This document shows, piece after piece, positions 43,510 to 52,745 of a DNA stretch of 64,000 bases. Position numbers and translations under genes: made by a program. Below the pieces are notes generated by a model that was not told the DNA's origin, did no database searches, and was given only the letters and a program-made list of their open reading frames with translations. Origin of the DNA: Actinocatenispora sp036503555 (GTDB lineage: Bacteria > Actinomycetota > Actinomycetes > Mycobacteriales > Micromonosporaceae); NCBI GenBank assembly GCA_036503555.1, contig DASXWQ010000078.1:1-64000 (forward strand), in the 5' to 3' direction. Positions within the stretch are counted from its first letter, which is position 1. Each line of letters begins with the position of its first letter.

Positions 43510-45096
43510 ATGGCGGGTTGGACGTTGGCTGTCGACTTCGGTACGTCGAACACGGTGGCGGCGTTGCGCCGGCCGGACGGGCGCGCCGGCGCGGTGCTGT
43601 TCGACGGCTCACCGCTGCTGCCCTCCGCGGTGTACGCCGACGCCGACGGCACCCTGCTGACCGGTCGCGACGCGGTGCACTCGGCGCGGTTGGCGCCCGC
43701 GCGGTTCGAGCCGAACCCGAAACTGCGGGTCGACGACGGCACCGTACTGCTCGGCGCCGACGTACCGGTGGCGGAGCTGTTCGGTGCCGTCCTCGGCCGG
43801 GTCGCGCGGGAGGTACGGCGGGTCGCCGGCGGCGAACCGGGCCGGGTGATCCTCACGTACCCGGCCGGCTGGGGCACTCACCGCCGGGGGCTGCTGACCC
43901 GGGCCGCGGCGGACGTCGGGTTCGCGACCGTCGAGCTCGTCGCCGAGCCGGTCGCCGCGGCCCGGTTCTTCGGTACCGACGGTGCCGTGGCGGCCGACGG
44001 CACCGCGGTGATCTACGACCTGGGCGCCGGTACGGCCGACGTGTCCGTGGTGCGGGGCGACCGGATCCTCGCCACCGACGGGCTCGTCGACGCCGGCGGG
44101 CTGGACGTCGACGCCGCGATCGTGGCGTACCTCGCGGCACAGTACGGGGAGCGGGATCCCGCGGCGTGGCAACGGTTGCGGCAGCCCACCGACGACGCGG
44201 AGCGGCGCGAACGCCGCAGGTTCGTCGAGGACGTACGGAGCGCCAAGGAGATGCTGTCCCGCACCGCCCAGGCGTTCGTCCACGTGCCGTGGCTCGACGT
44301 CGACGTGCCGATCGGCCGCGATCAGCTCGACACGGTCGCCGAGCCGCTGATCGCCCGTACGGTCCGGCTCACCCGCGCGACGATCGTCGCCGCCGGCCTG
44401 CCGGTCCCGCCGCCCGGCCCGCTGTACCTGGTCGGCGGCGCGAGCCGGATGCCGCTGGTCGCCACGATGCTGCACCAGCAGCTCGGTGTTGCGCCGATCC
44501 TCACCGAGCAACCCGAACTCGTCGTCGCCGACGGCGCCCTGGCCACCGCGGCTCCCGAGGTACCGTCCGCGGTCACCCTGGTGCCGCCCCGCACCGGCGA
44601 CCCGGTTTCCCCGGTGGTGACGCCGGGTTCCGATGGCGTGCCTGTGCGGGTGTCCGGGGAAGGGCGGGCGGCTGCGGCAGGCGTCCGGGCGGTGGCGGCG
44701 GGAGTGCTCGGTGCGGCGGCGCTCGTCGCGTTCCTCGTCTCGCTGTTCGGCGGTTGGATCGGCCTGGCCAGCTGGGAGTGGCTGGTGTGGCCGGGCAGCG
44801 ACCACGGCAGCCACGTCGTGACCGGATACCTGTGGGCGGCGTCGCTGTCGGTACTCGCACTCCTGCCCGCGGCGGCGCTTCCGCTGTGGCCGCAACGGAT
44901 CGCACGCGGCGCCGGCGCCGTGCTGGGGCTGCTGGCGTTCGGCTTCGCCGCGCTCTGGTACGCGGCCGAGCAGACGCGGCCCCACCTGGGCGCCGGCTCC
45001 TGGGCAGCGCTGCCGGCCGGCCTGGCGCTCGCGGCGACCGCCGTGGCCATCGGCGGTCCGGCCTCGCTCCCTGGCCGCCGGTCAACGCCGCGGTAG
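43510..45096 (+). CDS. Hsp70-like ATPase with C-terminal membrane segments
   Basis: A 528-residue protein (ATG at 43510; GTG at 43504 possible). Residues 1-365 have the actin/Hsp70 ATPase fold: phosphate 1 LAVDFGTSNTVAAL, phosphate 2 YDLGAGTADVSVV and adenosine motif LVGGASRMPLV. The substrate-binding domain is missing. In its place are a short linker and about four hydrophobic segments (395-520, VAAGVLGAAALVAFLVSLFG). Such truncated, membrane-tethered Hsp70-like proteins occur in actinomycetes. Client and role are unknown. It is the first intact gene beyond the remnant region and the last forward gene before a reverse cluster. Confidence 0.85.
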   Translation: MAGWTLAVDFGTSNTVAALRRPDGRAGAVLFDGSPLLPSAVYADADGTLLTGRDAVHSARLAPARFEPNPKLRVDDGTVLLGADVPVAELFGAVLGRVAREVRRVAGGEPGRVILTYPAGWGTHRRGLLTRAAADVGFATVELVAEPVAAARFFGTDGAVAADGTAVIYDLGAGTADVSVVRGDRILATDGLVDAGGLDVDAAIVAYLAAQYGERDPAAWQRLRQPTDDAERRERRRFVEDVRSAKEMLSRTAQAFVHVPWLDVDVPIGRDQLDTVAEPLIARTVRLTRATIVAAGLPVPPPGPLYLVGGASRMPLVATMLHQQLGVAPILTEQPELVVADGALATAAPEVPSAVTLVPPRTGDPVSPVVTPGSDGVPVRVSGEGRAAAAGVRAVAAGVLGAAALVAFLVSLFGGWIGLASWEWLVWPGSDHGSHVVTGYLWAASLSVLALLPAAALPLWPQRIARGAGAVLGLLAFGFAALWYAAEQTRPHLGAGSWAALPAGLALAATAVAIGGPASLPGRRSTPR

Positions 45097-45152
45097 GCAC
45101 GCCGGCCGCCAACGCGACGGCGGCGGCAGCGCGCGAACCGCCCGGAGATCCC

Positions 45153-45908
45153 CTATGCGGCCGGGGTACCGTCACCGGTCGGTGCCGGGCCCCGGGCCTC
45201 CTCGGTACGTTCGGGCAGCAGCAGAACGGCGCCGGCGAGGAAGCAGACCGCGCCGACGAGGGTCTGGGTGTTGGCCCGGGCCAGGTCGTGCACCTGGCCG
45301 GTGACCGGGTTGATGTACCCGGCCGCCGCGGAGACGCCGAACGCGATCGACCCGACCAGGTTGACCAGCGTGATCCACCACGCCCAGGACGCCGGTCGCC
45401 AGGCGGCCCAGCCGTGGCACGCCTCGTACCAGGCGAGCAGGCTGGAGACCAGGAAGCAGACCGAGCCGATCGCGTCCGGTCGCCACACGTGCTGGTATGC
45501 GGTGGTCGTGGACAGGTTCTGCACGGTCGCGAACCCGGTGCTGACGTTGAAGTAGACGGTCCCGACGAGTTGCACGGCGGTGGCCCACCAGTCGATCCGC
45601 CGCGGCTGGAGGGTGCGGAACCGCCGGCGCGCGCGGTTGGCCGCGGGCGGTGCGGCGTCGACGGCCTCCCGGTACGACAGGAACGACGCCGCGGTGAAGA
45701 ACAGCGACCCGACGAAGTAGGTGACGGTGTCCGCGCGGGCGCCGACCGCGCTGGCGTACCCGGGTATCGCCCCGAGCGCGAACAGCAGCGAGCCGACGGC
45801 GAACAGGATCGCGATCCACCAGCCGCGCGCCCGGGGCGCCCACCAGGTCGACCCGGTGACGGGCTTCTGGTGCTTGCGGTGGTAGCGGGATCCCCGCAGC
45901 ACCGTCAC
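45153..45908 (-). CDS. Multi-pass membrane protein, possibly YrhK-like
   Basis: A 251-residue protein with six to seven hydrophobic segments arranged as paired hairpins. Repeated patterns recur: ILFAVGSLLFALGAIPGY, VTYFVGSLFFTAASFLSY, DAIGSVCFLVSSLLAWYE and VGAVCFLAGAVLLLP. The GS(L/V)xFxxxS/G repeat recalls the YrhK-like domain, found here about four times. No catalytic or transport motif is visible. It lies 9 bases downstream of the GlcG/HbpS-like gene on the same strand, so the two may be one transcript. Confidence 0.7.
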   Translation of the reverse strand: MTVLRGSRYHRKHQKPVTGSTWWAPRARGWWIAILFAVGSLLFALGAIPGYASAVGARADTVTYFVGSLFFTAASFLSYREAVDAAPPAANRARRRFRTLQPRRIDWWATAVQLVGTVYFNVSTGFATVQNLSTTTAYQHVWRPDAIGSVCFLVSSLLAWYEACHGWAAWRPASWAWWITLVNLVGSIAFGVSAAAGYINPVTGQVHDLARANTQTLVGAVCFLAGAVLLLPERTEEARGPAPTGDGTPAA

Positions 45909-45917
45909 ACCGTCCGG

Positions 45918-46319
45918 TCAGAACGCGGCGGCGCCGGCCTCGGCGACGGTCTGGTCCTGCGCGCCGGTACCGCCGCTGACCCCGATCGCGCCGACCACGG
46001 ATCCGTTGCGCCGCAACGGTATCCCACCGGCGAAGATCATGATGCGACCGTGGTTGGACGCGTGGATGCCGTAGAACTGGCCGCCCGGCTGCGAGTTCTC
46101 ACCCAGCGCGGCGGTCTCGATGTCGAACGCGCGGGCCGTGAACGCCTTGTTGATCGAGATGTCGACGCTGCCCAGCCACGCGCCGTCCATGCGGATGTGC
46201 GCCACCAGGTTGCCGCCGGCGTCGGCGACCGCCACGTTCATCGGTTGCCCCACCTCCGCGGCCCGGGCCTCGGCGGCGGCGATCACGCGGCGCGCGTCCT
46301 CCAGCGAAACGGTGTCCAT
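45918..46319 (-). CDS. GlcG/HbpS-family protein
   Basis: A 133-residue protein of the GlcG/HbpS family: VSLEDARRVIAAAEARAAEV, then VAVADAGGNLVAHIRMDGAW and FAGGIPLRRNGSVVGAIGVS. The full family length is present. HbpS binds heme and iron and modulates a sensor kinase in Streptomyces; other members sit beside oxidoreductases with unknown roles. This one has no signal peptide. It is 52 bases downstream of the formaldehyde dehydrogenase gene on the same strand, which suggests a redox or aldehyde-stress context. Confidence 0.85.
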   Translation of the reverse strand: MDTVSLEDARRVIAAAEARAAEVGQPMNVAVADAGGNLVAHIRMDGAWLGSVDISINKAFTARAFDIETAALGENSQPGGQFYGIHASNHGRIMIFAGGIPLRRNGSVVGAIGVSGGTGAQDQTVAEAGAAAF

Positions 46320-46371
46320 GTACGGCTCCCCCCGTGCGTACCGCGCCCGTGCCGGGTGCGGCGGGTCCTGG

Positions 46372-47508
46372 TCACGGCCGTGGCTTGAGGACGATCTTCG
46401 AGTAGCCCTCTTCGCGCCGGTCGAAACGGGCGTACGCGTCCGGCGCGTCGGTGAGGCTGAGCTCGCGGGAGACCACGAAGCTGGGGGTGGCCCGGCCCGC
46501 GACGATCAGGTCGCGCAGCTGCCGGTTGTACGCCTTGACGTTCGCCTGCCCGGTGCCCATCCGCAGGCCCTTCTCGAAGAACCTGCCCATCCGGAACAGC
46601 AGCTCGCCCTTGGCCGCGTGCTCGTTGGGCGCGCCCGGGTCGGACGGTACGTACAGCCCGACGACGCCGAGGGCGCCGGTGGCCCGCACCGCCTCGACCA
46701 GGTTGTTGAGCACCACCGCCGGCTGCTCCTCGCCGCTGTCCACGGTCGCCTGGTAGCCGACCGCGTCGATGCCCTTGTCCGTACCGACGCCGTCGGTCCG
46801 GTCCTTGATCTGCGCGACCGGATCGCCGGCGCTGAAGTCGATCGGTACGGCGCCGATCTGCTCGGCCAGGCGCAGCCGGGACGGCACGCGGTCGACGCAG
46901 TACACCACCGACGCGCCCTTGATCAGCGACGAGTACGCGGCCATCAGCCCGACCGGCCCGGCGCCCATCACGGTGACCGTCTCGCCGGGGCGCACGTCGG
47001 CCAGGGTCGCGCCGTGGTACCCGGTGGGGAAGATGTCGGCGAGCATCGCGAAGTCGTTCTCGTGGTCGGTACCCGGCGGCAGCTGAAGGCAGTTGAAGTC
47101 GGCGAACGGCACCCGCAGGTATTCGGCCTGCCCGCCCCGGTAGGGCCCCATCGAGACGTATCCGTACGCGCCGCCCGCGAAGCCGGGGTTCACCGTCAGG
47201 CAGAAGCCCGTCCTCCCGGCGAGGCAGTTGACGCAGAACCCGCAGGCCACGTTGAACGGCATCGACACCCGGTCGCCCACCCGTACCGAGACGACACCGG
47301 CGCCCACCTCCGCCACGATGCCCATGTTCTCGTGGCCGAAGACGATGCCGGCCTCCGCCGCGGTACGGCCCTCGTACATGTGGAGGTCGGAGCCGCAGAT
47401 GCAGGTGGAGGTCACCTCCACCAGGGCGTCCGTCGGCGCCTCGATGACCGGGTCGTCGACCTGCTCCACCGTGACCCGGCGCGGCTCCTGGTACACGACC
47501 GCTCTCAT
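46372..47508 (-). CDS. Glutathione-independent formaldehyde dehydrogenase (zinc MDR family)
   Basis: A 378-residue medium-chain dehydrogenase. The start is the ATG at 47508 with GGGAG in front; further upstream starts add no family-like sequence. Catalytic zinc ligands are visible in CICGSDLHMYEGR and FGHENMG, structural zinc Cys in ACGFCVNCLAGRTGFC, and the NAD fold at VMGAGPVGLMAAY. The long insert and FPTGYHGA are typical of the FdhA branch, which oxidises formaldehyde with tightly bound NAD. It is the first gene of a probable three-gene reverse operon with the GlcG/HbpS and YrhK-like genes. Confidence 0.9.
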   Translation of the reverse strand: MRAVVYQEPRRVTVEQVDDPVIEAPTDALVEVTSTCICGSDLHMYEGRTAAEAGIVFGHENMGIVAEVGAGVVSVRVGDRVSMPFNVACGFCVNCLAGRTGFCLTVNPGFAGGAYGYVSMGPYRGGQAEYLRVPFADFNCLQLPPGTDHENDFAMLADIFPTGYHGATLADVRPGETVTVMGAGPVGLMAAYSSLIKGASVVYCVDRVPSRLRLAEQIGAVPIDFSAGDPVAQIKDRTDGVGTDKGIDAVGYQATVDSGEEQPAVVLNNLVEAVRATGALGVVGLYVPSDPGAPNEHAAKGELLFRMGRFFEKGLRMGTGQANVKAYNRQLRDLIVAGRATPSFVVSRELSLTDAPDAYARFDRREEGYSKIVLKPRP

Positions 47509-47779
47509 GGCGAGCTCCCACCGTCTCGATGCCGCGGCGCCGCCCGGCCCGCGCGACATGCGTTGCGCCGCAACGCGAGTACCGCCCCGTGGTGTGCGCG
47601 CCCACGGTCACGGGCCGCACCAGCCGACCGTACTCCGGCCGGCGGGACGGCACGGCCGGAACGGCCGGAGAGCCCACCCGCGGACCCGTGCCGGGTGGGT
47701 CCTGTCCGTTATCGGCCGGTCGCTCACCCGCTGTCGAAACAGGGTGGCGGCCCGCCGCGGCGTTCGCGATCATCCGGTC

Positions 47780-48760
47780 ATGTCGGACAGCGCGCCAGGA
47801 CAGGGCCTTCCCGCCGGCTTCGGGTTCCGGCCGTACCACGGCGGTGAGGACCACGACGCCATGGCCGCGGTACGGCTCGGGTGTGCGGAACGGGACCGGG
47901 TCGATGCCCGCTCGGTGGTGGAGGGTCTCCCGACGGCGGCCGAGATCGCCGAGGCCTCCGCCCGGCTCGCGGACCCGTCCCGGAACCAGATGCTGGTGGT
48001 ACACAACGGAAGCGTCGTCGGCTACGCGACGATCAGGTGGTGGCAGGAGCGCGACGGCACGTGGCTCTACCTGCACCGCGGCTACCTCCTGCCCGAGCAT
48101 CGCCGCCGGGGCGTCGGCTCGGCCATGCTGGGCTGGGCCGAGGAACGCGTCCGCCAGCTCGCCGCACAACACGACACGGTGCGTACGGCGGTGATCGGCG
48201 CGAACGCCATGGCCTCCGAACAGGACGCCACGGCGCTGCTGCTCGCCGCCGGTTACCGACGTGTCTTCAGCCTGGTCGAGTTGGAGCTGGCCGACCTGGG
48301 GCCGTTGGCCGAGCGGCGCGCCGACCTGCCAGCCGGGATACGGACCGGGCCGATCGGGGCGGGCGACCACCGTGCGGCCTGGCGTACGGTCGTCGATTCG
48401 TATGCGGACAACGGTTTGGTGCCGAAGTGGCCGTTCGAGGACTTCGCCGCCGCCGACCCGACGTGCTGGCGCGCCGCCTGGCACGGACGCGACATGGTCG
48501 GCGTGGCCCTCTGCTCCCTCCGCCGCCACGACCGCACCATGGGCGAGGTCGAGGAACTGAGTGTCCGGGCGGACCGGCGGCGTCTCGGCGTCGGCCGCGC
48601 CCTGCTGCTGGACGGCCTGCGCACCCTGCGCGAGCAGGGTGCGACGACCGCCCGGCTGTTCACCGGCACCGCGAACCCGCACCGGTCGTACGACCTCTAC
48701 CAGAGCGTGGGGTTCCGCCGGCGGAACGAGTACGTCCGTTACCGCAGGCCGCTTGCCTGA
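47780..48760 (+). CDS. Tandem GNAT acetyltransferase
   Basis: A 326-residue protein with two GNAT folds. The first has LHRGYLLPEHRRRGVGSAML (acetyl-CoA loop RRRGVG) and the second VEELSVRADRRRLGVGRALL. The second ends with the typical YDLYQSVGFRRRNEYVRYRR. Two-domain GNATs of this layout include mycothiol synthase-like and antibiotic-modifying enzymes, but I see no features that fix the substrate. No ribosome site is obvious before the ATG at 47780. Confidence 0.85.
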   Translation: MSDSAPGQGLPAGFGFRPYHGGEDHDAMAAVRLGCAERDRVDARSVVEGLPTAAEIAEASARLADPSRNQMLVVHNGSVVGYATIRWWQERDGTWLYLHRGYLLPEHRRRGVGSAMLGWAEERVRQLAAQHDTVRTAVIGANAMASEQDATALLLAAGYRRVFSLVELELADLGPLAERRADLPAGIRTGPIGAGDHRAAWRTVVDSYADNGLVPKWPFEDFAAADPTCWRAAWHGRDMVGVALCSLRRHDRTMGEVEELSVRADRRRLGVGRALLLDGLRTLREQGATTARLFTGTANPHRSYDLYQSVGFRRRNEYVRYRRPLA

Positions 48761-48785
48761 TCGACCGGCCGTCGCCCTGCCGTGT

Positions 48786-51098
48786 TCACTCGCTGCGGAG
48801 CGCCGGCGCCGTGGCCATCCGTCCGGCCCGGGTCGCCGGAAGAAGGGCACCGAGGACGCCGATCACCGGGCCGGCCAGGCACAGCAGTACCAGCATCAGC
48901 GGGTGGTAGACGGTGACGAAGCGGGCCGGCATCCCGGTTTCGATCAGGTTGCCGGTGAACGTCAGCACCCGGTGGTGGGACAGCACGCCGAGCGGGATCC
49001 CGACCAGGCCGCCGAGTACGCCCAGGGCGGCCATGGAGGTCACCACCATCGCCACCACCTGCCGCGGTGTCATTCCGACGGACTTGAGGATGCCGAGGTC
49101 GCGCGCCCGTTCCCGGGTGTCGAGCACGACGGTGTTGAGCACACCGAGGCCCGCGGAGACGCACAGGAGCAGGGCGAAGGCCAGGAACAGCCCGTCGAAC
49201 ACCGGCGCCGAGTCGGCGCCGGCGGGGCTGACGGGCAGCAGCGCGTCGCCGAAGGTCCGGCGCAACGCCCTCTGGTACGCGTCCGGGTCGGTGCCGGGTG
49301 ACAGCGCGACGCTGTACTCCAGCGGGGCCGGGTGGTCGGGCGGTGCGTGGGCTCCGCCCGCCGCGTCGCCGCCGAGCGCGTCGGCCGTGGACCAGTCGAG
49401 CATGATGCGATTGCTGTCGGCGCTGAAGACGGTGCCGACGATGCGCACCGCGATGCGCCGTCCCCCTGCGGTCAGCTGGAGCGTGTCGCCGAGCCGGTGG
49501 TGCCGGACCCGCAGGAACGCCTCCGACACCAGCGCCTCGTGTCCGCTGCGGAACCAGCGGCCCCGGGACAGCATGCTGCGGTACACCACCGACGAGTCAC
49601 CGCGGTAGGCGACGACGTCCATCTGCGTGGCGAGACCGACGAGATGCGTCGGGAAGTGCGTCGACGCCGCCACCGCGCCGGTACCGGGCAGGGCGTGCAG
49701 GCGCGCCTCGATCTGGGCCCGCGTCAGGTTGGTGGGTTGCACGGCGATGGGTACCGCGTCGCCGTTCAGCGCCGACATGATCCGCGTGACCGAGTCGTGC
49801 AGCCCGCTGCTCAACGTGACGGTCAGGGCGCCGAGTACCACCGTGACGAGCGTCAGTGCGGTACGCGCGGGACGGGCGAACGGCAGGCTCAGCCCCAGGC
49901 CGACCGGGCTCGGCAGGGACCGCGCCGCGAGGAAGCGCTGGACGCCGCGGAACCGTCCGGCCCTGGCGCCGGTGAGCGGGTTGATCGCCCGTGCCGCGGG
50001 CAGCCGACCGGCACGCAGTGACGGCACCAGCGCCGTACCGACGACCGCGACGAGCACGGCGACCGCGGCGAGCAGCCAGATCGACACGTCGGCGGCGGGC
50101 AGCGCGGGCAGTCCGAGGTCCGCGCCGAGGGTACGGACGGCCAGCGCGACGAGTGCGCTGCCGACGACGTCACCGACCAGGCAGCCCACCGCGGCGGGGA
50201 TCGCGATCATGCCGACGTACACGGCGGTGCTCTGCGCCGGGGTGAAGCCGATCGCCTTCATCACGCCGATCGTGCGTACGCCGGCGACGACGGCGCCGCT
50301 GACGACGTTGAGGATGATGATCAGGGCGACGATCGCGGCCAGCACCCCGAACACCGTCACGAACGGCAGGATCTGGTCGAACTGTTTCTGGAACTCCTGC
50401 TGCACCGTCAGGTAGCTCTCGCTGCCCAGCAGCGCGCCGCGCGGCAGGCCGGCGGTCACGCGCGCCACGTCGTCCCGCAGCGCCGTGGCACTGCCGGCGT
50501 CGGAGAACCGGTACAGCATCTGGATGCCCGTGTCGGAGTAGGCGGCGATCTGGGCGGGCGTCACCCAGGCGCTGGCCGTACCGGTGGCCGACGACGCGAC
50601 GCCGACGATGGTGAGGTCGGGCAGGTTCTCGCCGGTCAGCTTCTGGCCGACGCCGAGCTCACCGGCGAACTCGGCGCTCACGACCACCTCACCGGTCGAC
50701 CGCGCCCAGCGGCCGGACCGCAGGGTCAGCTTGTCCACCGGCCCGTCCGGGGAGGCCCGACCCACCAGGACGGTGCCCTCCGGCAGGCCGTACTGGCGGC
50801 TGTGCATCACCTTCGGCACCGTCGCCGTGCGGTACGGCCCGCCGGTGGCCGTGACTCCCGCGACCCTCGCGTTGGCCCGGAGGCGCGCCTCGCTCACCCT
50901 CGCCGGGTCGTACGTCGCGGTCACGTGCGCGCCGTCGGCCGCCGCGAACGCCTGCTGGAACGGCGTGTGCGCCGCCGTCAGCAACCCCAGCGCGAACACC
51001 AGTGTCAGCGCGGCCATGCCGACCACCACGCCGACCACGACGGTCTGCATCCGACGCCGCCGTACCATCGCCCGGCAGGCCGCCCACACCGCGCTCAT
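48786..51098 (-). CDS. ABC transporter permease, FtsX/MacB type
   Basis: A 770-residue permease with a first helix near 15-40 (TVVVGVVVGMAALTLVFALG), a large outer loop, then helices near 255-370 and 410-440. A second outer domain and a final trio of helices (about 645-760) follow. Both FtsX motifs are present, at AGVRTIGVMKAIGFTPAQS and RARDLGILKSVGMTPRQV. The ATG at 51098 overlaps the ATPase stop as ATGA. With the adjoining ATPase this makes a LolCDE/MacB-like system that moves lipids or peptides or confers antibiotic resistance. The divergent two-component genes suggest induction by an envelope stressor. Confidence 0.9.
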   Translation of the reverse strand: MSAVWAACRAMVRRRRMQTVVVGVVVGMAALTLVFALGLLTAAHTPFQQAFAAADGAHVTATYDPARVSEARLRANARVAGVTATGGPYRTATVPKVMHSRQYGLPEGTVLVGRASPDGPVDKLTLRSGRWARSTGEVVVSAEFAGELGVGQKLTGENLPDLTIVGVASSATGTASAWVTPAQIAAYSDTGIQMLYRFSDAGSATALRDDVARVTAGLPRGALLGSESYLTVQQEFQKQFDQILPFVTVFGVLAAIVALIIILNVVSGAVVAGVRTIGVMKAIGFTPAQSTAVYVGMIAIPAAVGCLVGDVVGSALVALAVRTLGADLGLPALPAADVSIWLLAAVAVLVAVVGTALVPSLRAGRLPAARAINPLTGARAGRFRGVQRFLAARSLPSPVGLGLSLPFARPARTALTLVTVVLGALTVTLSSGLHDSVTRIMSALNGDAVPIAVQPTNLTRAQIEARLHALPGTGAVAASTHFPTHLVGLATQMDVVAYRGDSSVVYRSMLSRGRWFRSGHEALVSEAFLRVRHHRLGDTLQLTAGGRRIAVRIVGTVFSADSNRIMLDWSTADALGGDAAGGAHAPPDHPAPLEYSVALSPGTDPDAYQRALRRTFGDALLPVSPAGADSAPVFDGLFLAFALLLCVSAGLGVLNTVVLDTRERARDLGILKSVGMTPRQVVAMVVTSMAALGVLGGLVGIPLGVLSHHRVLTFTGNLIETGMPARFVTVYHPLMLVLLCLAGPVIGVLGALLPATRAGRMATAPALRSE

Positions 51099-51793
51099 GC
51101 CCCGCTCCGGTCGAGGACGCGTTCCCGGACGATGCGGCCGTCGACCAGTTCGACGGCCCGGCTCGCGCACCGGTCGGCGAGCCGCTGGTCGTGCGTGACC
51201 ATCAGCAGGGTCTGCCCGATCTGGTTGAGGTCCAGCAGCAGGTCCATCACCTGCTCGCCGTTGCGGCTGTCCAGCGCCCCGGTGGGTTCGTCGGCCAGCA
51301 GCAGCGCCGGCCGGTTCATGAGCGCCCGCGCCACCCCGACCCGTTGCCGTTCGCCGCCGCTGAGCACGGCCGGGTACGCGCGGGCGCGGTCGGCGATGCC
51401 GAGCTCGTCCAGCAGTTCCACCGCGCGTATCCGGGCCTTCTTCGCGGACGTGCCGATCAGCCGGGCGGACAGCGCCACGTTCTCCAGTACCGGCAGGTCG
51501 TCGAGCAGGTTGAAGAACTGGAACACCATGCCGACGCGGCGGCGCCGGTAGCGCGCCAGCGCGCCCTCGCCCAGGGCGTCGAGGTTCTCGCCCATCACCG
51601 ACACCGACCCGGTCGACGGGCGGTCCAACCCGGCCACCATGTTGAGCAGCGTGGACTTGCCGCTGCCGGAGGGACCCATGACCGCAACGGCCTCACCGGC
51701 CGAGATCTCCAGGCTCACACCGTCCAGCGCGGCGGTGTCGCCGAACTCCTTACGCACGTCGTCCAGCCGGACAACGGGATCCTCGTGCACCAT
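51095..51793 (-). CDS. ABC transporter ATPase, LolD/MacB type
   Basis: A 232-residue ATPase with Walker A GPSGSGKST, signature LSGGERQRVGVARAL, Walker B LLLADEPTGALD and H-loop MVTHDQ. The ATG at 51793 is used because it gives the usual short family N terminus (MVHEDPVVRLDDVRKEF); an ATG at 51829 would add 12 residues. It is first in the operon, coupled to the permease by ATGA overlap, and divergent from the histidine kinase gene. Confidence 0.93.
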   Translation of the reverse strand: MVHEDPVVRLDDVRKEFGDTAALDGVSLEISAGEAVAVMGPSGSGKSTLLNMVAGLDRPSTGSVSVMGENLDALGEGALARYRRRRVGMVFQFFNLLDDLPVLENVALSARLIGTSAKKARIRAVELLDELGIADRARAYPAVLSGGERQRVGVARALMNRPALLLADEPTGALDSRNGEQVMDLLLDLNQIGQTLLMVTHDQRLADRCASRAVELVDGRIVRERVLDRSGA

Positions 51794-51932
51794 GCCACGA
51801 CCGTACGGAGGGGCGGTGGGTGCGGTCATCGCTCGCCGGGCGGAACCGTGGCGCCGGCTCATACCGGGGATGGAGACGGTTCGTCCCCGCGGTGTAGGGC
51901 GTGTCCCCGGGTACGGCTGGCATGATGGCGCG

Positions 51933-52745
51933 GTGAGCGTGGTCCTCGCGTCGATCGGCGTGCCGGCCTGGGCGTTCGTGCCGATCGTTGCGGCCGTCGT
52001 CGTGCCGGTGGTGATCTGCCTGCGGCTGCGTCGGAGGCTCGGCCAGCAGGCCGGCCAGCGGGCCTGGCGGCTGGAGCGGGAGATGCAGGGCGCCGCCGAC
52101 GACGCGGTCCGCGCGGAACGCGAACGCATCGCGCGCGAGCTGCACGACATCATCGGCCACACCGTGAGCGTGATGGTCGTCCAGGCCGGCAGCGCGCGCG
52201 TCGCCACCGCCGACGGCACGCTGACGACCGCGCTGCGCGCCGTCGAGGACAGCGGCCGGGAGGCGATGACGGAGCTTCGGCGGATGCTCGCGCTCCTCGC
52301 CCCGGCCCCCGACGGTACGGACGCCGAACTCGCCCCGCAGCCGGGCATGAGCCGCCTCGGCACGCTGATCGACCGGATGGCGTTCGCCGGGCTGCCGGTC
52401 GACGTGACGATCGGCGGCACGCCGCGACCGCTGCCGCCCGGGATCGACGTCACCGCGTACCGCGTGATCCAGGAGGCGTTGACGAACGCGCTCAAGCACT
52501 CCGCGCCGGACACCCGCGCCGAGGTCGAGGTCCGCTACACCGACCGGAACCTGCGGCTGGAGATCCTCACGACCGGGCCGAGCGTGCTCACCGGCACCGG
52601 GCCGGGGCCCGCGGTCGGCGGCGACGGGCGCGGCCTGACGGGACTGCGCGAGCGGGTCCGCGTGTACGGCGGGGACCTGTACGCGGGGCGCCGGCTCGGC
52701 GGCGGTTTCCGGATCCGGACCAGGATCCCGCTGGCGCGGCCGTGA
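51933..52745 (+). CDS. DesK-type sensor histidine kinase with minimal sensor
   Basis: A 270-residue kinase. Only one clear membrane helix (about 8-30, AWAFVPIVAAVVVPVVICL) precedes the dimerisation helix with the phospho-His in ERIARELHDIIGHTVSVM. The ATPase has the N box YRVIQEALTNALKHSAP and G box GDGRGLTGLRERV. The usual four to six helix sensor is missing, so signal input probably comes through the membrane partner, likely the divergent ABC transporter, as in other transporter-linked kinases (inference). GTG start at 51933. The stop overlaps the regulator start. Confidence 0.88.
   Translation: MSVVLASIGVPAWAFVPIVAAVVVPVVICLRLRRRLGQQAGQRAWRLEREMQGAADDAVRAERERIARELHDIIGHTVSVMVVQAGSARVATADGTLTTALRAVEDSGREAMTELRRMLALLAPAPDGTDAELAPQPGMSRLGTLIDRMAFAGLPVDVTIGGTPRPLPPGIDVTAYRVIQEALTNALKHSAPDTRAEVEVRYTDRNLRLEILTTGPSVLTGTGPGPAVGGDGRGLTGLRERVRVYGGDLYAGRRLGGGFRIRTRIPLARP

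Noticed and set aside
45105..45124. GCCGCC-N8-GGCGGC hairpin as a terminator after the Hsp70-like gene
   Set aside because: Six-base GC stems are common by chance at this base composition, and nothing else supports it.
43449..46388. A 979-residue forward frame overlapping the Hsp70-like, YrhK-like and GlcG genes
   Set aside because: It is out of frame with all three recognised genes and has an Arg-rich composition without motifs.
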